A stretch of DNA of 42,533 bases from Candidatus Nitrosopolaris wilkensis. Lineage in GTDB: Archaea > Thermoproteota > Nitrososphaeria > Nitrososphaerales > Nitrososphaeraceae. Under the pieces are notes generated by a model that worked only from the letters and a program-made list of their open reading frames with translations, made no database searches and was not told where the DNA came from. The DNA lies in NCBI GenBank assembly GCA_003176995.1, contig QHBN01000014.1, forward strand, positions 1-42,533. Reading direction: 5' to 3'. Of this stretch, positions 18,604 through 26,777 are shown piece by piece; the first letter of the stretch is position 1; each line of letters starts with the position of its first letter. The translations under genes were made by a program, and so were the position numbers.

Positions 18604-18813
18604 GCAAAATATCGTATAGCATATCATTTATGAGTATAACCTTTGGACCACCTTAATTTGTCTGTGCTGCTGTAATCAAAGGAAGATATAGAAGAGAAGA
18701 TTCTGTCAAAAGCAATCCAATATATTTTACTAATATATCTATAAAACAGGATCGATTCATGACCAGTTTTGTATTCCGATTTGAACCCCTGGCTTACAAG
18801 GATTAAGTTCTAT

Positions 18814-19158
18814 CTATTGTTCATTGTTCACGTAGTTGGCGGGTTCTGCTGATAGGGTGCAGTCTCTTTTGTGCTTAAACCTCAAAAGATCCCAAACACG
18901 TTCTTTCTCATCTTCACTAACCTCGCACTCTATTTTTACAAGTGTTTCTCCATTTCTATCGACATAGCTTGTGAATTCGCAACAATTAGATGCATCTCTA
19001 AGAATCTCATGAAGGTCTTTATCTAGTAATGGGGTGTTCTCTGCAGATGACAATATTTCTACCCTTACTGGGCTCCTAGTTGACAAGCTATCTTCATTAT
19101 CTAGTATTGTCTTTATCACCAACTTTGTTTCCATGTACTTGGTTGATTTCTCTTCCAA
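18814..19158 (-). CDS. Small hypothetical protein, second gene of a two-gene operon
   Basis: 114 residues, soluble, acidic, predicted alpha/beta, with a Cys pair (SNCCEF) in the middle and a C-terminal DLLRFKHKRDCTLS. It begins 5 bases after the stop of the mini membrane protein at 19164-19340, so the two are co-transcribed. Not recognised. The membrane partner suggests it may act at the inner face of the membrane; that is inference from context only. Confidence 0.6.
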   Translation of the reverse strand: MEEKSTKYMETKLVIKTILDNEDSLSTRSPVRVEILSSAENTPLLDKDLHEILRDASNCCEFTSYVDRNGETLVKIECEVSEDEKERVWDLLRFKHKRDCTLSAEPANYVNNEQ

Positions 19159-19163
19159 TTTAC

Positions 19164-19340
19164 CTATATTCTATATCCTCTTTCTGCTGTCATGACCATT
19201 TTCACTTGCTTAAACAGACACGGCTTTATCGTCTTATCTGACAGTCTGCAGGCTGTAAAATGCCAAGCTATCTCGAGTGCAAGGTAGGTTATTGCGTAAC
19301 CTATGATGAAGTACATTGCTAGACTTATGTTTTCCAACAT
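19164..19340 (-). CDS. Mini membrane protein (58 residues), first gene of operon
   Basis: One hydrophobic helix (residues about 4-27, including AMYFIIGYAITYLALEIAWH) followed by a basic tail with Cys (TACRLSDKTIKPCLFKQVK). Start ATG 19340 lies about 24 bases after a TATA-like GCTTTATATAATTC, giving a leaderless transcript. It ends 5 bases before the next gene. The tail pattern after the helix resembles the 47-residue protein at 13866-14009. Function unknown. Confidence 0.6.
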   Translation of the reverse strand: MLENISLAMYFIIGYAITYLALEIAWHFTACRLSDKTIKPCLFKQVKMVMTAERGYRI

Positions 19341-19417
19341 ATCCTGTATTATGGTTGAATTATATAAAGCTCTTGATGAAAATATTAAACACTTATAATA
19401 CTATTAGGATAAACAGA

Positions 19418-19433
19418 CTTAACAATTGTTAAG
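19418..19433. promoter_or_regulatory. 16-base perfect palindrome upstream of the mini-membrane operon
   Basis: CTTAACAATTGTTAAG is fully symmetric. It lies about 50 bases upstream of the TATA-like box of the operon 19340-18814. It is related in form but not identical to the TTACA-NN-TGTAA element. Candidate operator; no second copy was found. Confidence 0.4.
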
Positions 19434-19587
19434 AAATTCTCTTGAATAAGATACTTTCTTTCGCATCTGAGAAGAGGAGTTTCTTCAGAGTGTGATGAGA
19501 ATATTCTCATTCTAAAAGCATTAAACATCTAGAGTATGAAGGAATGGACATGCTACGTCAGGAGTTAGTTGACCATTTTGTGAATCG

Positions 19588-19884
19588 TCACTTAGTAACT
19601 TCTATTTGTCTTGCACCAACTTGGTTAACCATGTAAAAATCATTGGCTATTTGAATAATATCTCCTGCAGCTATTCTGCTATGACTTCTTTTTTCCTTCA
19701 CTGGTATTCCAAAGGGTCTTTCTTCTCTAAACTTTAGCCACACTCTACCTACATTAAGAATATTTTTAAACTCGCATTCCCAAACTAAATCGTAGATAGT
19801 ATCTAATGCCTGTCTGCCAATTTTATTACCTTTAAGAATAATTTCAGGATCAATCTCTCTGCAGAAGTAGACTCTTACTTTCAT
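19588..19884 (-). CDS. Small conserved-looking hypothetical protein
   Basis: 98 residues with a beta-rich C-terminal half (AGDIIQIANDFYMVNQVGARQIEV reads as a small barrel-like segment; quoted here in part) and a basic middle (VKEKRSHSRI). The ATG is about 25 bases after an ATAATATG element, giving a leaderless transcript. No Cys cluster or membrane segment. Not recognised. Spacers on both sides are long. Confidence 0.6.
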   Translation of the reverse strand: MKVRVYFCREIDPEIILKGNKIGRQALDTIYDLVWECEFKNILNVGRVWLKFREERPFGIPVKEKRSHSRIAAGDIIQIANDFYMVNQVGARQIEVTK

Positions 19885-20162
19885 ATGTATTTATTTTGTT
19901 GCTACGATAATATGTTATGATGATATGCGTTTCCTTAGTATATAAGGCAAAACGTAATAATGGTGGATAGAAAATGTGACATCTCTTCTTTTGTTGTCTT
20001 AGTTCTAAATGCAGCATGAAGGTATAACAAGGATATTATAATAACCTACAGAAAGTATTACTAGGTAGTTGGCTAGATTTTGGTTTCTTACAACCAATGT
20101 CTACATTTATTGTAACAAATTCCTCTGTTGACCACATCATACGAATCTGAGCAAGCTCGCGG
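19885..20162. other. AT-rich spacer
   Basis: Apart from the promoter of the 19588-19884 gene, no gene or structured element was seen. Confidence 0.35.
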
Positions 20163-20243
20163 CTATACTTCAACATTCTCATTATGCAGAGGTAAGCTAA
20201 ATGCAAACGTAGCTCCTTTACCTTCAGTTAATGTGAAGCGCAC
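20163..20243 (-). pseudogene. C-terminal tip of a histidine-kinase ATPase domain
   Basis: About 26 codons ending in TAG at 20163 read RFTLTEGKGATFAFSLPL and a short tail. EGKGTTFxFSLPL is the closing strand of HATPase_c domains of sensor kinases. The rest of the kinase is absent upstream, so this is debris of a lost two-component sensor. Confidence 0.55.
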
Positions 20244-20348
20244 GAATAATTACTAGAATTTGACCTCACACACAGGTTTTCCTTTCATTTTCCGCATTAT
20301 TTTGATATTTACTGAGCAGAAGAGCAAGCTGATGACGAAGGGCCGTAA

Positions 20349-20579
20349 GCGCGGACTCGGCAACAATTGCAACAAGAACAGCCTGTGTATAATGCTAACC
20401 AGGTTCTAGCGTCAGTACAATAAGGTTATAGCTTGGTGGATAGCATCGTTAAAGCCGGTACTACTGGAAGCTTGACCCTTCATAATAACACTAAAGGAGT
20501 TGCACCAGGGTTAAACCAGACTTTTATTCAGAATGTGACAAACACACTCGATTCGTGTATTATTCCAATGAGGAGGTAA
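20349..20579 (+). pseudogene. Gln-rich secreted-protein remnant with in-frame stop
   Basis: The frame reads RQQLQQEQPVYNANQVLASV up to TAA at 20421-20423, then GYSLVDSIVKAGTTGSLTLH and on to TFIQNVTNTLDSC, ending at 20579. There is no start codon. The Gln-rich segment followed by an Asn/Thr-rich beta-type segment resembles archaeal secreted proteins and echoes the Gln-rich part of the PKD-type gene on the other strand (20684-21262). Not identified further. Confidence 0.4.
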
Positions 20580-20683
20580 TTGACTAAGTCCTACAGTCGA
20601 GCTCTCCAACAAGTAGACGAGCGGTCTCCTTCATTTGAGGAGTGCCCCTCATCTGTTTACTTATTTTATTCCGAAAATTGAGC

Positions 20684-21262
20684 TTAGCTAACAGTAATAG
20701 TTACTGTAACAGGACTACTGACAGCACCAGTACTATCTGTAACTGTCAGACTAAATACTAGAGATGTCGCTGTTGTAACTGTCGGCGCTGTAAACATTGG
20801 AGTAGCTGTATTTGCTCCAGTCAGCATTACAGTCGTACCGAAAACCTGTGTCCAAGCGTACGAAATAATAGTTGACTGAGTCTGAACCCCATTCAAATTG
20901 GAAACCGAACCTGTCGAACCTACACCATTTAATGTAACCGGATCTCCAGAGGCTACTGTCTGCGGTACTCCTGGATTTGCGATTGGAAGACTGATTATAG
21001 TGGGTATTGTCTGAAATGGCGGAATAAAAGGTAAAAAGGCCTGTTGAGCTTGCTGCTGTTGTAATTGTTGTTGTTGAGCTGCTTGTTGAGCGGCTGTTAG
21101 TTGCTGCTGTAGTAATAGCTGTTGACATTGCGGGGAATTTGGACTAGTGAATTGACAGGTTTGACAGAAGAGTTACCAAGGACTTAGTTGTGCCTGTGCG
21201 GATGGGATTAGTAGTAGAATCGCGAAACCGCTAGAAAATGGATATATATTGTTAGACCGCAT
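20684..21262 (-). pseudogene. Secreted Gln-rich protein with PKD/REJ-like domain, early stop codon
   Basis: ATG 21262 opens a signal peptide (GFAILLLIPSAQAQ, cleavage after AQA likely). An in-frame TAA at 21173-21175 (codon 30) interrupts it. The frame then continues without break: a Cys pair (FCQTCQF), a long Gln-rich stretch, a Pro-rich linker, then a PKD/REJ-type beta-sandwich with SGDPVTLNGVGSTG, ISYAWTQVFGTTV and FSLTVTDSTGAVSS. Without the stop it would be a 192-residue exported adhesive or surface protein. A single nonsense change separates the signal from the mature part. Confidence 0.7.
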
Positions 21263-21374
21263 TGGCAGTGAGCTTGCCCCATGTTTTTGAGTTGAATGCT
21301 GGAGATCGTTAGGATTATTCTGCTAACATATCGGTTGCGGTGGTAACAGTAGTCGATTAATCAGCACGTCTTTC

Positions 21375-21764
21375 TTACAAGGTAAAATAGACTCTTGCTA
21401 AAAGTGGCAATATTTTATTCAAGATTATGCTTTCATGTTCTGCCTCTTTATCGAAAGAAACCATGAGAATATAATCACTATTATCGTATATTGGTATTGT
21501 TGCTCTTTTTACCTTTTCATATAAAGCAAATGCATAGATTGTTTTACCAATTTTTTCCTCCAACGTTTGTCTAGTACCCATTCTTATTATTGATTGCAAG
21601 GCTGATAGTTCTGATTCTTCTTTTGTCAATAACGGATTCATTCCTTCTCTATACGACTGCGCCGCTATCTTTCCTTGCATGTCAGCTATACCGGCAAATC
21701 GAATAGTCTTGTCTAGATCTAGTATTTGAATGCAAAGATCTTTGAGGGAAAGCGGCGTTTTCAC
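21375..21764 (-). CDS. DUF6659-like Nitrososphaeria protein
   Basis: 129 residues, GTG start at 21764 after a TATA-like AATTAATAATTTTTT. Shows the family pattern: ILDLDKTIRFAGIADMQGK near the N-terminus, LLTKEESELSALQSIIRMGT in the middle, KIGKTIYAFALYEKVKRAT, and a C-terminal strand ILMVSFDKEAEHE. The fold may be roadblock-like, but I know of no assigned function. A frameshifted paralogue lies at 14143-14555. No partner gene is adjacent. Confidence 0.7.
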   Translation of the reverse strand: MKTPLSLKDLCIQILDLDKTIRFAGIADMQGKIAAQSYREGMNPLLTKEESELSALQSIIRMGTRQTLEEKIGKTIYAFALYEKVKRATIPIYDNSDYILMVSFDKEAEHESIILNKILPLLARVYFTL

Positions 21765-22017
21765 GATTATTACAGTAAAGAAGAGTTCAATTAATAATTT
21801 TTTCTCTAATACATATTTTCATGCATACGATTACCTGAGCACTGTATAGTCAAGCTAGTTTTTGATATGAGGGTACATAGCTAGCGGAGTGAGTTCCCGA
21901 GTTATGTGTTTTTGGTAGTGGTCTTTGACTGGGTTTGCGTTAAAATAGCCAGATTTGTGTTTTAAACCAACGAAGGATTATATGACAACGCTGTTACAAA
22001 TGTTCTAAAGCGCGGGT

Positions 22018-22353
22018 GTGAGTATGATTCTCCTTAAAACTATTGCCCTTACAAATAAGGAAGGAGGTTATGATATTCTTAAGAAGGCAACACCTCAGCT
22101 TACTCGTAAAAAAAGCTACTCAAGGCTTTCTAAATTGACAAGCGCTAGTGTCATAATAACACAGAATGGAAGATATTTTCTTACTTCATTTGGTGAGGTA
22201 GTCCACAATGCTCAAATGATGATTGAAAAGACACTTGATAGATACTGGAACCTTAATGCTATATTCCAGTTAGACTTTATCGTCATTATGAATCTCCTCG
22301 AGATCGACTACGATCGAGACATCCAGGGATGCCATTATTATAGATGCAGATAA
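22018..22353 (+). CDS. Winged-helix DNA-binding protein, C-terminus possibly damaged
   Basis: 111 residues. Residues 1-60 form a winged helix (LTRKKSYSRLSKLTSASVII, then NGRYFLTSFGEVV as wing), followed by a helix (MMIEKTLDRYWNLNAI) seen in Nitrososphaeria one-domain regulators. From about 22265 the composition turns less natural, and the last 30 residues may be out of frame. Start is GTG 22018 or ATG 22024. Its end overlaps the start of the MEDS-like gene by 10 bases, so the pair is probably co-transcribed and may work together. Confidence 0.6.
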   Translation: MSMILLKTIALTNKEGGYDILKKATPQLTRKKSYSRLSKLTSASVIITQNGRYFLTSFGEVVHNAQMMIEKTLDRYWNLNAIFQLDFIVIMNLLEIDYDRDIQGCHYYRCR

Positions 22354-23234
22354 AAACAAATACTAAATGCTTGAATATTTTAGATGAGCTAGGGTACCTC
22401 CCTATTACATCAAAGGTAGACGAGATTCTTTATGACTCTGTTGAAAAAGCATTTAAGATAATTGGCAAAGTTGCTTACAATGCTTTACTAGATCGTGCAT
22501 GTTCAATTCATGGATTATCAGAACGGGAATTACTAACAAATTATGATTTGTTTGAGAAGTCGTTATATGACATATTTGGTAAGGTTTCATTCATACTCCT
22601 CCGCGCGCTTAAAAAAGAAATATTGATACATGCCGTCATCATGAATTCACGTCTTACAGTCAGTGATATTTCAAACCCAAGTACTACTATCGACGACATT
22701 CTCGAGCATATTCGTGAGGTGGAGGTGTTTGAATTTGTCCGTAAAATACTATCCCACGAACATATTCTCTTTCTTTATGAAAATAAAAAATCTAACGATA
22801 ACATATTGTCCGAATTCTTCATTATAAGTGGTAACGACAACGCTCCGAAAGGTCTTTTATCGGTTATACCAGCTGATAACCTCAATCTAATTAGTAGTAA
22901 TGTGTTGTATGATGAGCTAGGACTGAGAGTTCAAAATAAACACGAAGCGTTAGAAAAATTATCTGACTGGATGGTTAACTTACATTCATCGAATAAGTCA
23001 GACTTTGCAACTAGAATTGCATTCGAAGACGGAACATGGTGGTTAAGAAATGGTCTTGCTGACGATTACATTAGATTCGAAGAATCACTAGGTAAACATA
23101 TACAAAATAATTTATCAATTCTCTGTGGTTATGATATTTCAAGTTTTAATGAATTGTATATAGAAGCGATAATTGCATCACATATCTATGTCATTCTTGG
23201 CGAACCCATGATAATCTATAAAGCAAGTAAATGA
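22344..23234 (+). CDS. Sensory protein with MEDS-like C-terminal domain
   Basis: 296 residues in two parts. Residues about 5-100 are an all-helical domain (KVDEILYDSVEKAFKIIGK, ERELLTNYDLFEKSL) that I believe recurs in Nitrososphaeria signal proteins. Residues about 120-290 resemble the MEDS/DcmR sensory domain: EHILFLYENKKS, then LVIPAD-like and FEDGTWWLRNG, closing with ILCGYDISSF and a His before the final strand. No kinase or membrane part is present. It overlaps the winged-helix gene upstream, suggesting a sensor-plus-regulator pair. Ligand unknown. Confidence 0.6.
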   Translation: MQIKTNTKCLNILDELGYLPITSKVDEILYDSVEKAFKIIGKVAYNALLDRACSIHGLSERELLTNYDLFEKSLYDIFGKVSFILLRALKKEILIHAVIMNSRLTVSDISNPSTTIDDILEHIREVEVFEFVRKILSHEHILFLYENKKSNDNILSEFFIISGNDNAPKGLLSVIPADNLNLISSNVLYDELGLRVQNKHEALEKLSDWMVNLHSSNKSDFATRIAFEDGTWWLRNGLADDYIRFEESLGKHIQNNLSILCGYDISSFNELYIEAIIASHIYVILGEPMIIYKASK

Positions 23235-23276
23235 AATTAGACGCCAATACCAAGCAATCGTCCGGTAGATCTGCTG

Positions 23277-23366
23277 CTACTCAACATTGGCAGAATTCAT
23301 TATACTAGCAAATTGCGGATCTGCTCCTAATCGAATACAAAAGTTTCCATCTTTTTCAACGGGGCG
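23277..23366 (-). pseudogene. Short protein tail, unidentified remnant
   Basis: About 28 codons before TAG (23277) read PVEKDGNFCIRLGADPQFAS and on to NSANVE. Protein-like and out of frame with the S26 fragment it overlaps. It may be the tail of an extracytoplasmic sensor domain; not identified. Confidence 0.3.
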
Positions 23367-23586
23367 GAGCTATAATATCACTAATCGTAAGATTATAAAA
23401 AGGAAAATGGGTAATCACAAATACTGTATCATACTGACGTAAATTTGGAAGCATACTGTTACTGTTCACTACAAAGATTGAACTTGCTGAAGGAATCTGT
23501 CCGGACGATAAAGATGGCAACAGCGTTAACGATCCAAGTGCCAATGCTATGCAGGTAAATAACAGCGATGATTTAACCAAGGTCAA
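23356..23586 (-). pseudogene. Truncated signal-peptidase I (S26)-like fragment
   Basis: 76 codons with a membrane segment (SLLFTCIALALGSLTLLPSL) and the catalytic-Ser motif VNSNSMLPNL followed by DTVFV and ISDII, as in S26 signal peptidases. The frame ends directly after ISDIIA, so the catalytic Lys/His region and the rest of the enzyme are missing. Start is TTG. A decayed copy. Confidence 0.6.
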
Positions 23587-24421
23587 CTGCGTAATCGCTT
23601 CACTTCCTCTAATATGCTTTCTTACTATTATGTTTCTTTTTTCTTAATCCCACTAGTCCGGTAACTCAAGCAATTTCCTCGAATCTAATGTTTCCAGTCT
23701 TGATCTATACATTTGCGACAACAGCATGGATAAAACCAAGGGATACAATCAAGTAATCGATACAAACGACGGTATACGTCTATATAATCGTAGATCGCGA
23801 AAAGTTTAACGGCTATTCTTCTTACTAACTTCCGTTAAAACGGACTTCAAATAACTCTTTATTTCTTCGTCCCAATATTAAGCAGTACTTAAACGAGGTA
23901 CTAAAGGAAATTAGTGGTATAAGAAAACCTCTTGAATGAAGGGGCGTTCATCAAATTGGTTTTTGAAAATAGTAACAAACCCGAAGTCAGTGCCGAGTAA
24001 GCCGCTTGCACTACTAGAACATTGCGCCGCATTCGCTGCTATATGGACGATAACTAACGCAGCACTCTCTTATAGAGAATTATAAGCGTAGCGTGCCCCT
24101 TCGCAAAACGGATACAAGGAATTTTAAAACCATGAGTTGAAAAAGAAGGAGAGATAGAGTTTCTTATCTGTATAACATACTTGGCTCAGCTACAACAACC
24201 CTCAGCAAGAGCCATCTATCTATCATTTCTTTCACTAGGTGATCCAAACTAACGACTGGCAGTTTGTGGACGCGCTTTACTGGCTTCCCAAATAGATTTG
24301 GTATGCTTGAAAATGAACCTACTTGAAAGTGAATAAACAAGAAATGAGCCTACCAGGGGAAATAATCTTCAGTAGTAACTGAATCGCCTTTTATGATGCG
24401 ATTATTATTGTTTGATAAGAA
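23587..24421. other. Long gene-poor spacer
   Basis: No intact gene. A 27-codon plus-strand frame from the ATG at about 23726 (MDKTKGYNQVIDTNDGIRLY) is the only protein-like piece. It holds the second copy of the dispersed 26-base repeat. The sequence is mixed in composition and may be worn-out mobile or duplicated DNA. Confidence 0.35.
23947..23972 (+). repeat. Dispersed 26-base repeat, copy 2
   Basis: Matches 15183-15208 with one mismatch (TTCATCAAATTGG ... TTTTTGAAAATAG). Flanks differ. Confidence 0.5.
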
Positions 24422-24553
24422 ATGATATTCCCACCAGACGAGATGTGCGAAACATGTAAAGGTACCGGTATGACAGCTACAAAATCAAAACTTTGCTTCG
24501 ATTGTCATGGTACAGGTAAGAAGAGGAAACTATCCCCAAACACTAATTCTTAG
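24422..24553 (+). CDS. Mini DnaJ-type zinc-finger protein (43 residues)
   Basis: Two CxxCxGxG units: CETCKGTG (residues 9-16) and CFDCHGTG (25-32), exactly the pairing that forms one DnaJ central-domain zinc site, followed by a basic KKRKL tail. ATG 24422. No J domain or other part is present, so it is a stand-alone zinc ribbon, perhaps a redox or chaperone-like helper. Convergent with the regulator at 24853-25398. Confidence 0.65.
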   Translation: MIFPPDEMCETCKGTGMTATKSKLCFDCHGTGKKRKLSPNTNS

Positions 24554-24564
24554 TGGGTTGATTA

Positions 24565-24852
24565 CTATAGAAAGCATTCGAAGTCACGTTGCCAAGAACA
24601 TTTTTCCAGAGGCGCGTAGAAGATATATTCTCGAGACGGATTACCGTCTGCAATTCTGGACAAATAGCTACCTTCGTATTCTAATCTCATTAACGTAATG
24701 TTCAGCGTAATGTCTGAATTAATAGCATCAAGCTTATCCTTAACTGATGCATCAGGATTAGTTATTATTGCTTGAAGGTGTCGTTTGTCGGCCAGTAAAC
24801 GCTCCCTTGCTATGTCTATGTCCTGTGTAAATATGTATCTGTCTATTCTTCC
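24565..24852 (-). pseudogene. 95-codon in-frame continuation after the stop of the HTH regulator
   Basis: Directly after the TAG at 24853-24855 the same frame stays open for 95 codons to a TAG at 24565. It is strongly protein-like: GRIDRYIFTQDIDIARERLL, NPDASVKDKLDAINSD, NITLMRLEYEGSYLSRIADG. There is no usable start codon in its first 60 codons, so it is either a C-terminal domain cut off by a nonsense change or the remains of another gene. Confidence 0.45.
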
Positions 24853-25398
24853 CTATAGCTCCGCAAACATTTGATAATACCCATTTGAAATCTTGTCTCT
24901 AAAGCTCTCTTCATACTTGGACAATACGGCCTTCATGAGATTATTGTTTACAATACTATAAAGCTGGTATTCCTGTCCATAAGTAATCGATATTATTCCG
25001 CCATCAGAAAGTCTCTTGAGATGCCAAGAGGAAGTAGACGGTGCTTTCCCGATATGTTCAACGATCTCTCCAAAAGTGCATAGATCATGCTCAAGTATAA
25101 AAGATACTATTTGTCTTGAAACATTGTTCCTGACACATCCTAGGATATGTGACTCATCTGCTGAAATGTTGAGAGGGTAATATCTGGTTCTTCTGCCATC
25201 ATGCCTGTCGACTTTTACTTTATGTGACTTTTCAAGGATTTTTAGATGGTATTCAAGTCCACCATTCGTTAAGCCAGTCAGCCTGAGAAGCTCCCTATAC
25301 CTTATCCCTGGACTGCTATCAATCTGTTTTAGAATTAAGGCTTTACTACGATTCCTTGAATCAGTGTAAGAATGCGTAGGGTCTGTTTGCAACTCCAT
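24853..25398 (-). CDS. Tandem winged-helix regulator (ArsR/MarR-like)
   Basis: 181 residues with two winged-helix units: RYRELLRLTGLTNGGLEYHL with wing HDGRRTRYYPL (about 33-76), and TFGEIVEHIGKAPSTSSWHL with a wing GQEYQLYSI (about 107-150). The N-terminal part is soluble and there is no membrane segment. Its start overlaps the stop of the upstream membrane-protein gene by one base, so the two are translationally coupled and probably form a membrane-linked sensing pair. The operon is preceded by an ACATTCG-W-CGAATGT palindrome. A 95-codon in-frame extension follows the stop codon. Confidence 0.8.
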   Translation of the reverse strand: MELQTDPTHSYTDSRNRSKALILKQIDSSPGIRYRELLRLTGLTNGGLEYHLKILEKSHKVKVDRHDGRRTRYYPLNISADESHILGCVRNNVSRQIVSFILEHDLCTFGEIVEHIGKAPSTSSWHLKRLSDGGIISITYGQEYQLYSIVNNNLMKAVLSKYEESFRDKISNGYYQMFAEL

Positions 25399-25886
25399 TA
25401 TTTTTCTACCTTCAATACCCCTAATCCAAAAAGGGCCAACATAACCAAAAGGAGAATATGCGGTAGTTCCGTATAAACCATAGGAATAATTATTCTACTA
25501 CTGCTGTCGATTATTTGAAGTAAAAATATTGATTCAACCACCAGAAGCGAAAGAAAGGCAATTGATGTATACAATATCTTTATACTTCCAGTTCTCCTGT
25601 AGGTAAGAATCGAGACTACAATAAGAAAAACAGATATTATGATACTGGCTATATGGAGAGAAATCCGGTAAACGAAGAACGGGTGGTTAATATACTGAAG
25701 AATAGCTGATGGTAGTAGTACAGCAATAGTCAACATTGATATTATTAGAAATAGTTTGGGTTTGCTAACCATGACCCTTTGTATCTTAACCGAAGCTGAT
25801 TGCAAAGCAAGGTATGACCTATAAAAGACGAGAGAGTAAAATGGCATAAATAGCTTCAATATTGAATGTGCGGTCTGATTAGCCAC
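25398..25886 (-). CDS. Four-helix membrane protein coupled to the winged-helix regulator
   Basis: 162 residues with hydrophobic helices at about 45-63, 72-98, 108-124 and 137-156. Start is GTG 25886; with a TATA-like AT run at about 25904-25920 the transcript would be nearly leaderless. It overlaps the regulator gene by one base. Such a membrane/HTH pair suggests the membrane protein senses a signal or holds the regulator at the membrane. Family not recognised. The shared palindrome points to co-regulation with the NosD-like gene at 36335. Confidence 0.7.
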   Translation of the reverse strand: MANQTAHSILKLFMPFYSLVFYRSYLALQSASVKIQRVMVSKPKLFLIISMLTIAVLLPSAILQYINHPFFVYRISLHIASIIISVFLIVVSILTYRRTGSIKILYTSIAFLSLLVVESIFLLQIIDSSSRIIIPMVYTELPHILLLVMLALFGLGVLKVEK

Positions 25887-25926
25887 TAGAAGGATATAAG
25901 AAAATATGATTATTATTACTTTTGCA

Positions 25927-25945
25927 GTACATTCGTCGAATGTAC
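25927..25945. promoter_or_regulatory. ACATTCG-W-CGAATGT palindrome, copy 1
   Basis: GTACATTCG-T-CGAATGTAC: perfect 9-base arms around one base, about 41 bases upstream of the GTG start of the membrane/HTH operon and just upstream of its AT-rich TATA region. The same core with the same flanking TAC is found at 37847-37861 before the NosD-like gene. Strong operator candidate, most simply for the co-encoded winged-helix protein. Confidence 0.65.
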
Positions 25946-26122
25946 AATATACTTTTTACGGTATATTTCTTGTATGATAAAGGGGATGAGGGATCTGATG
26001 TCACTGCCATTATTTTTCATACCTGGATAATAGATACGCACTTCCTACCTTATGAAACAAAAAGTAGTTGCCATATCCAATATTTCGAATTTCGCTATTA
26101 AATCATAGAATACGATAATATC

Positions 26123-26188
26123 CATATTAGTCGCCATATTAGTCGCCATATTAGTCGCCATATTAGTCGCCATATTAGTCGCCATATT
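26123..26188. repeat. 12-base tandem repeat, five full units plus half
   Basis: Unit CATATTAGTCGC at 26123-26182 without a mismatch, plus CATATT. On the minus strand it would encode repeated MATN in a frame whose ATG (26233) overlaps the stop of the PsbP-like pseudogene, but that frame has no other support. A young slippage array. Confidence 0.75.
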
Positions 26189-26229
26189 CGTGTTCTTCAT
26201 TTCAAATTCCTGTTTCTTGCAGCAGCGTT

Positions 26230-26722
26230 TCATTTTGTTAGTTGAAATGAATTAATCAATTCCTGTACTATTGACATATACTTGTCGTAGCCATTCTCTG
26301 CTGCTTCGTATGTCAAAATAAATACCTTATCTCCTTTTATTACTCCAATCTGCATAAGTATATATCGATTTATAGGCTGGTAATCCAGCAAGTACGTTAT
26401 TTGTAGCTGATCCAACCAATTTGAAATCCTTAAGAGATTGTTTTAAATCGCTGATACTGTCACTTGCATATTGAGCTAAAGGTATCCCCTTTATCATCTA
26501 AAATGTCATCTATCAATATATCAAGACTTGCATTGGAGTTTATAGAAGGCGGAAGAAAAGTAACAATATCGGTTTGTGTGTCCTGTTCGTCCTATTCGTG
26601 GTAATTTGCAAACTTTGTGTATGAATATGATAAATTGGGTAGGCGAAGATAACACTAATAATAAACAATGCCGCTACCAACAACACCATTATCTTAAGGC
26701 CTATCATACTAGTTTGAGACAA
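26230..26722 (-). pseudogene. PsbP-like secreted protein, multiple frameshifts
   Basis: Pieces in successive frames together give a typical archaeal PsbP-domain protein. N-terminal membrane/signal segment from TTG 26722 or ATG 26707 (IMVLLVAALFIISVIF); then TDIVTFLPPSINSNASLDIL; then IPLAQYASDSISDLKQSL and LVGSATNNVLAGLPAYKS; and last IGVIKGDKVFILTYEA with YDKYMSIVQELINSFQL to TGA at 26230. At least three one-base shifts (near 26575, 26490 and 26355) separate them. The family is exported and of unclear role. This copy cannot be translated whole. Confidence 0.7.
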
Positions 26723-26777
26723 TCTGTATCATGCTTCATCCTTCTTCACCAACTTATGAATATCTCTGTCCTCCCCA

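Noticed and set aside
21994-22003. TTACAAATGT as a fourth copy of the copper-module palindrome
   Set aside because: The right arm is TGTTC, not TGTAA, so symmetry is lost; it probably matches by chance.
24507-24698. 63-codon plus-strand frame
   Set aside because: Overlaps the DnaJ-type mini protein in another frame and is antisense to the protein-like extension of the HTH regulator.
24853-24855. TAG as pyrrolysine codon
   Set aside because: No Pyl genes or methylamine methyltransferase context, and Nitrososphaeria are not known to use pyrrolysine; a nonsense change or true stop is simpler.
26123-26188. Repeat array considered as CRISPR
   Set aside because: Units are 12 bases and contiguous, with no spacers and no cas genes nearby; it is a simple tandem repeat.
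26045-26233. 62-codon minus-strand frame with MATN repeats
   Set aside because: Its length depends on the tandem repeat; no domain, promoter or natural composition outside the repeat supports it.
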